Source: Bacilli bacterium
GTDB lineage: Bacteria > Bacillota_I > Bacilli_A > RF39 > UBA660
NCBI GenBank assembly: GCA_900751815.1
Contig: CAADST010000091.1
Location: forward strand, 1-5,765
DNA length: 5,765 bases
Direction of reading: 5' to 3'
Positions 5,524 through 5,765 of this stretch are shown one piece after another. Under the pieces are notes generated by a model. It had not been told where the DNA came from. It was given only the letters and a program-made list of their open reading frames with translations, and searched no databases. The translations under genes were made by a program, and so were the position numbers. Within the stretch, counting starts at the first letter, position 1, and each line of letters begins with the position of its first letter.

Positions 5524-5640
5524 CACATTTTTCTAACGAATAATAATGAATAATTGCACATTTTTCTAACGAATAATAATGAATAATTGCACATTTTTCT
5601 AACGAATATTAATAGAAAATTACACATTTTTCTAACGAAT
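5524..5640. repeat. Tandem array: four 18-bp cores at exact 33-bp period
   Basis: The core CACATTTTTCTAACGAAT occurs unchanged at 5524-5541, 5557-5574, 5590-5607 and 5623-5640. The three 15-bp gaps are equal in length; the first two are identical (AATAATGAATAATTG) and the third matches at about 10 of 15 positions. The array fills most of the intergenic region between the divergent ATPase and right-edge genes. The cores are more conserved than one gap, as expected for binding sites. On the minus strand the period of 11 codons also keeps one frame open through the array. Candidate roles are an iteron-like protein-binding array, a regulatory region, or a remnant of a duplication. It is not a CRISPR array: gaps are too short and not unique. 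Confidence 0.95.
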
Positions 5641-5690
5641 GGCACATATCAACTTTTTTGAATATAATATTTTTAAAATATATTAACTTG

Positions 5691-5699
5691 TGTTATAAT
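5691..5699 (+). promoter_or_regulatory. Extended -10 promoter for the right-edge gene
   Basis: TGTTATAAT is an extended -10 with a perfect TATAAT hexamer, ending 16 nt before the ATG at 5716. The position 17 nt upstream (TTTTAA, 5671-5676) is a poor -35. The predicted 5' leader is only about ten bases. Confidence 0.55.
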
Positions 5700-5715
5700 T
5701 AATAAGGTGATAATA

Positions 5716-5765
5716 ATGGTAAGAAGAAAAAAGAAAATAAAAAAATTGGCAAAAATAATATTAGA
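5716..5765 (+). CDS. N-terminal fragment of a basic protein, cut by window edge
   Basis: ATG at 5716 follows a good SD (AAGGTGA, 5704-5710) and an extended -10. Sixteen full codons are visible: MVRRKKKIKKLAKIIL, strongly basic and then turning hydrophobic. This is the pattern of a cytoplasmic anchor before a membrane helix or signal peptide, but the hydrophobic part is not in the window. The gene is divergent from the ATPase gene and shares the repeat-containing intergenic region. Product cannot be identified. Confidence 0.65.
   Translation, partial: MVRRKKKIKKLAKIIL

Noticed and set aside
5524..5640. CRISPR array
   Set aside because: The repeats are 18 bp with 15-bp gaps, and two gaps are identical. 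CRISPR spacers are longer and unique, and no cas gene is present.
5643..5660. Fifth degenerate copy of the repeat (CACAT at 5643)
   Set aside because: Only five bases of the core match and the distance from the fourth copy is 20 bp, not 33.

Overview
The window is very AT-rich, with heavy use of ATA, AGA and TTA codons, Shine-Dalgarno (SD) sites of the GGTGA/AGGAG type and hairpin-plus-T-run terminators. This fits a low-G+C Firmicutes/Tenericutes-type bacterium. The leftmost protein resembles surface proteins I associate with uncultivated gut Bacilli (RF39-like), but that placement rests on memory, not a search. All five tryptophans I checked are TGG and TGA acts as stop, so the standard bacterial code applies and Mycoplasma is unlikely.

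Layout: (1) 1-1050, minus strand: a membrane-anchored, secreted surface protein whose C-terminus runs off the left edge. (2) 1051-1159: a divergent promoter region with a 14-bp palindrome. (3) 1160-2104, plus: a short zinc metallopeptidase of M3-like (gluzincin) type, whose stop codon lies inside a terminator hairpin. (4) 2131-2281: a compact regulatory region with an extended -10, an 11-codon leader ORF behind a strong SD, a perfect 17-bp inverted repeat, and a second promoter whose -35 lies in the loop of that repeat. (5) 2282-2824, plus: a solitary AbiEi-like type IV antitoxin/regulator with no AbiEii toxin next to it. (6) 2839-2870: a bidirectional terminator between converging genes. (7) 2846-4150, minus: ffh, the signal recognition particle GTPase. 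(8) 4165-5469, minus: an AAA ATPase with a DUF4143/PD-(D/E)xK-like C-terminal part, lying 14 nt upstream of ffh and probably cotranscribed with it. (9) 5524-5640: four copies of an 18-bp core at an exact 33-bp period, between the ATPase promoter and a divergent promoter. (10) 5716-end, plus: the first 16 codons of a basic-N-terminus protein cut by the right edge.

The genes do not form one pathway. Ffh is housekeeping; the ATPase and the AbiEi-like protein belong to accessory or defence-associated families, each behind an unusual repeat-containing control region. Those two control regions are the parts most worth following up: the 33-bp array, which is also an open 11-residue repeat frame ending on the ATPase start codon, and the leader ORF/inverted repeat before the AbiEi-like gene.
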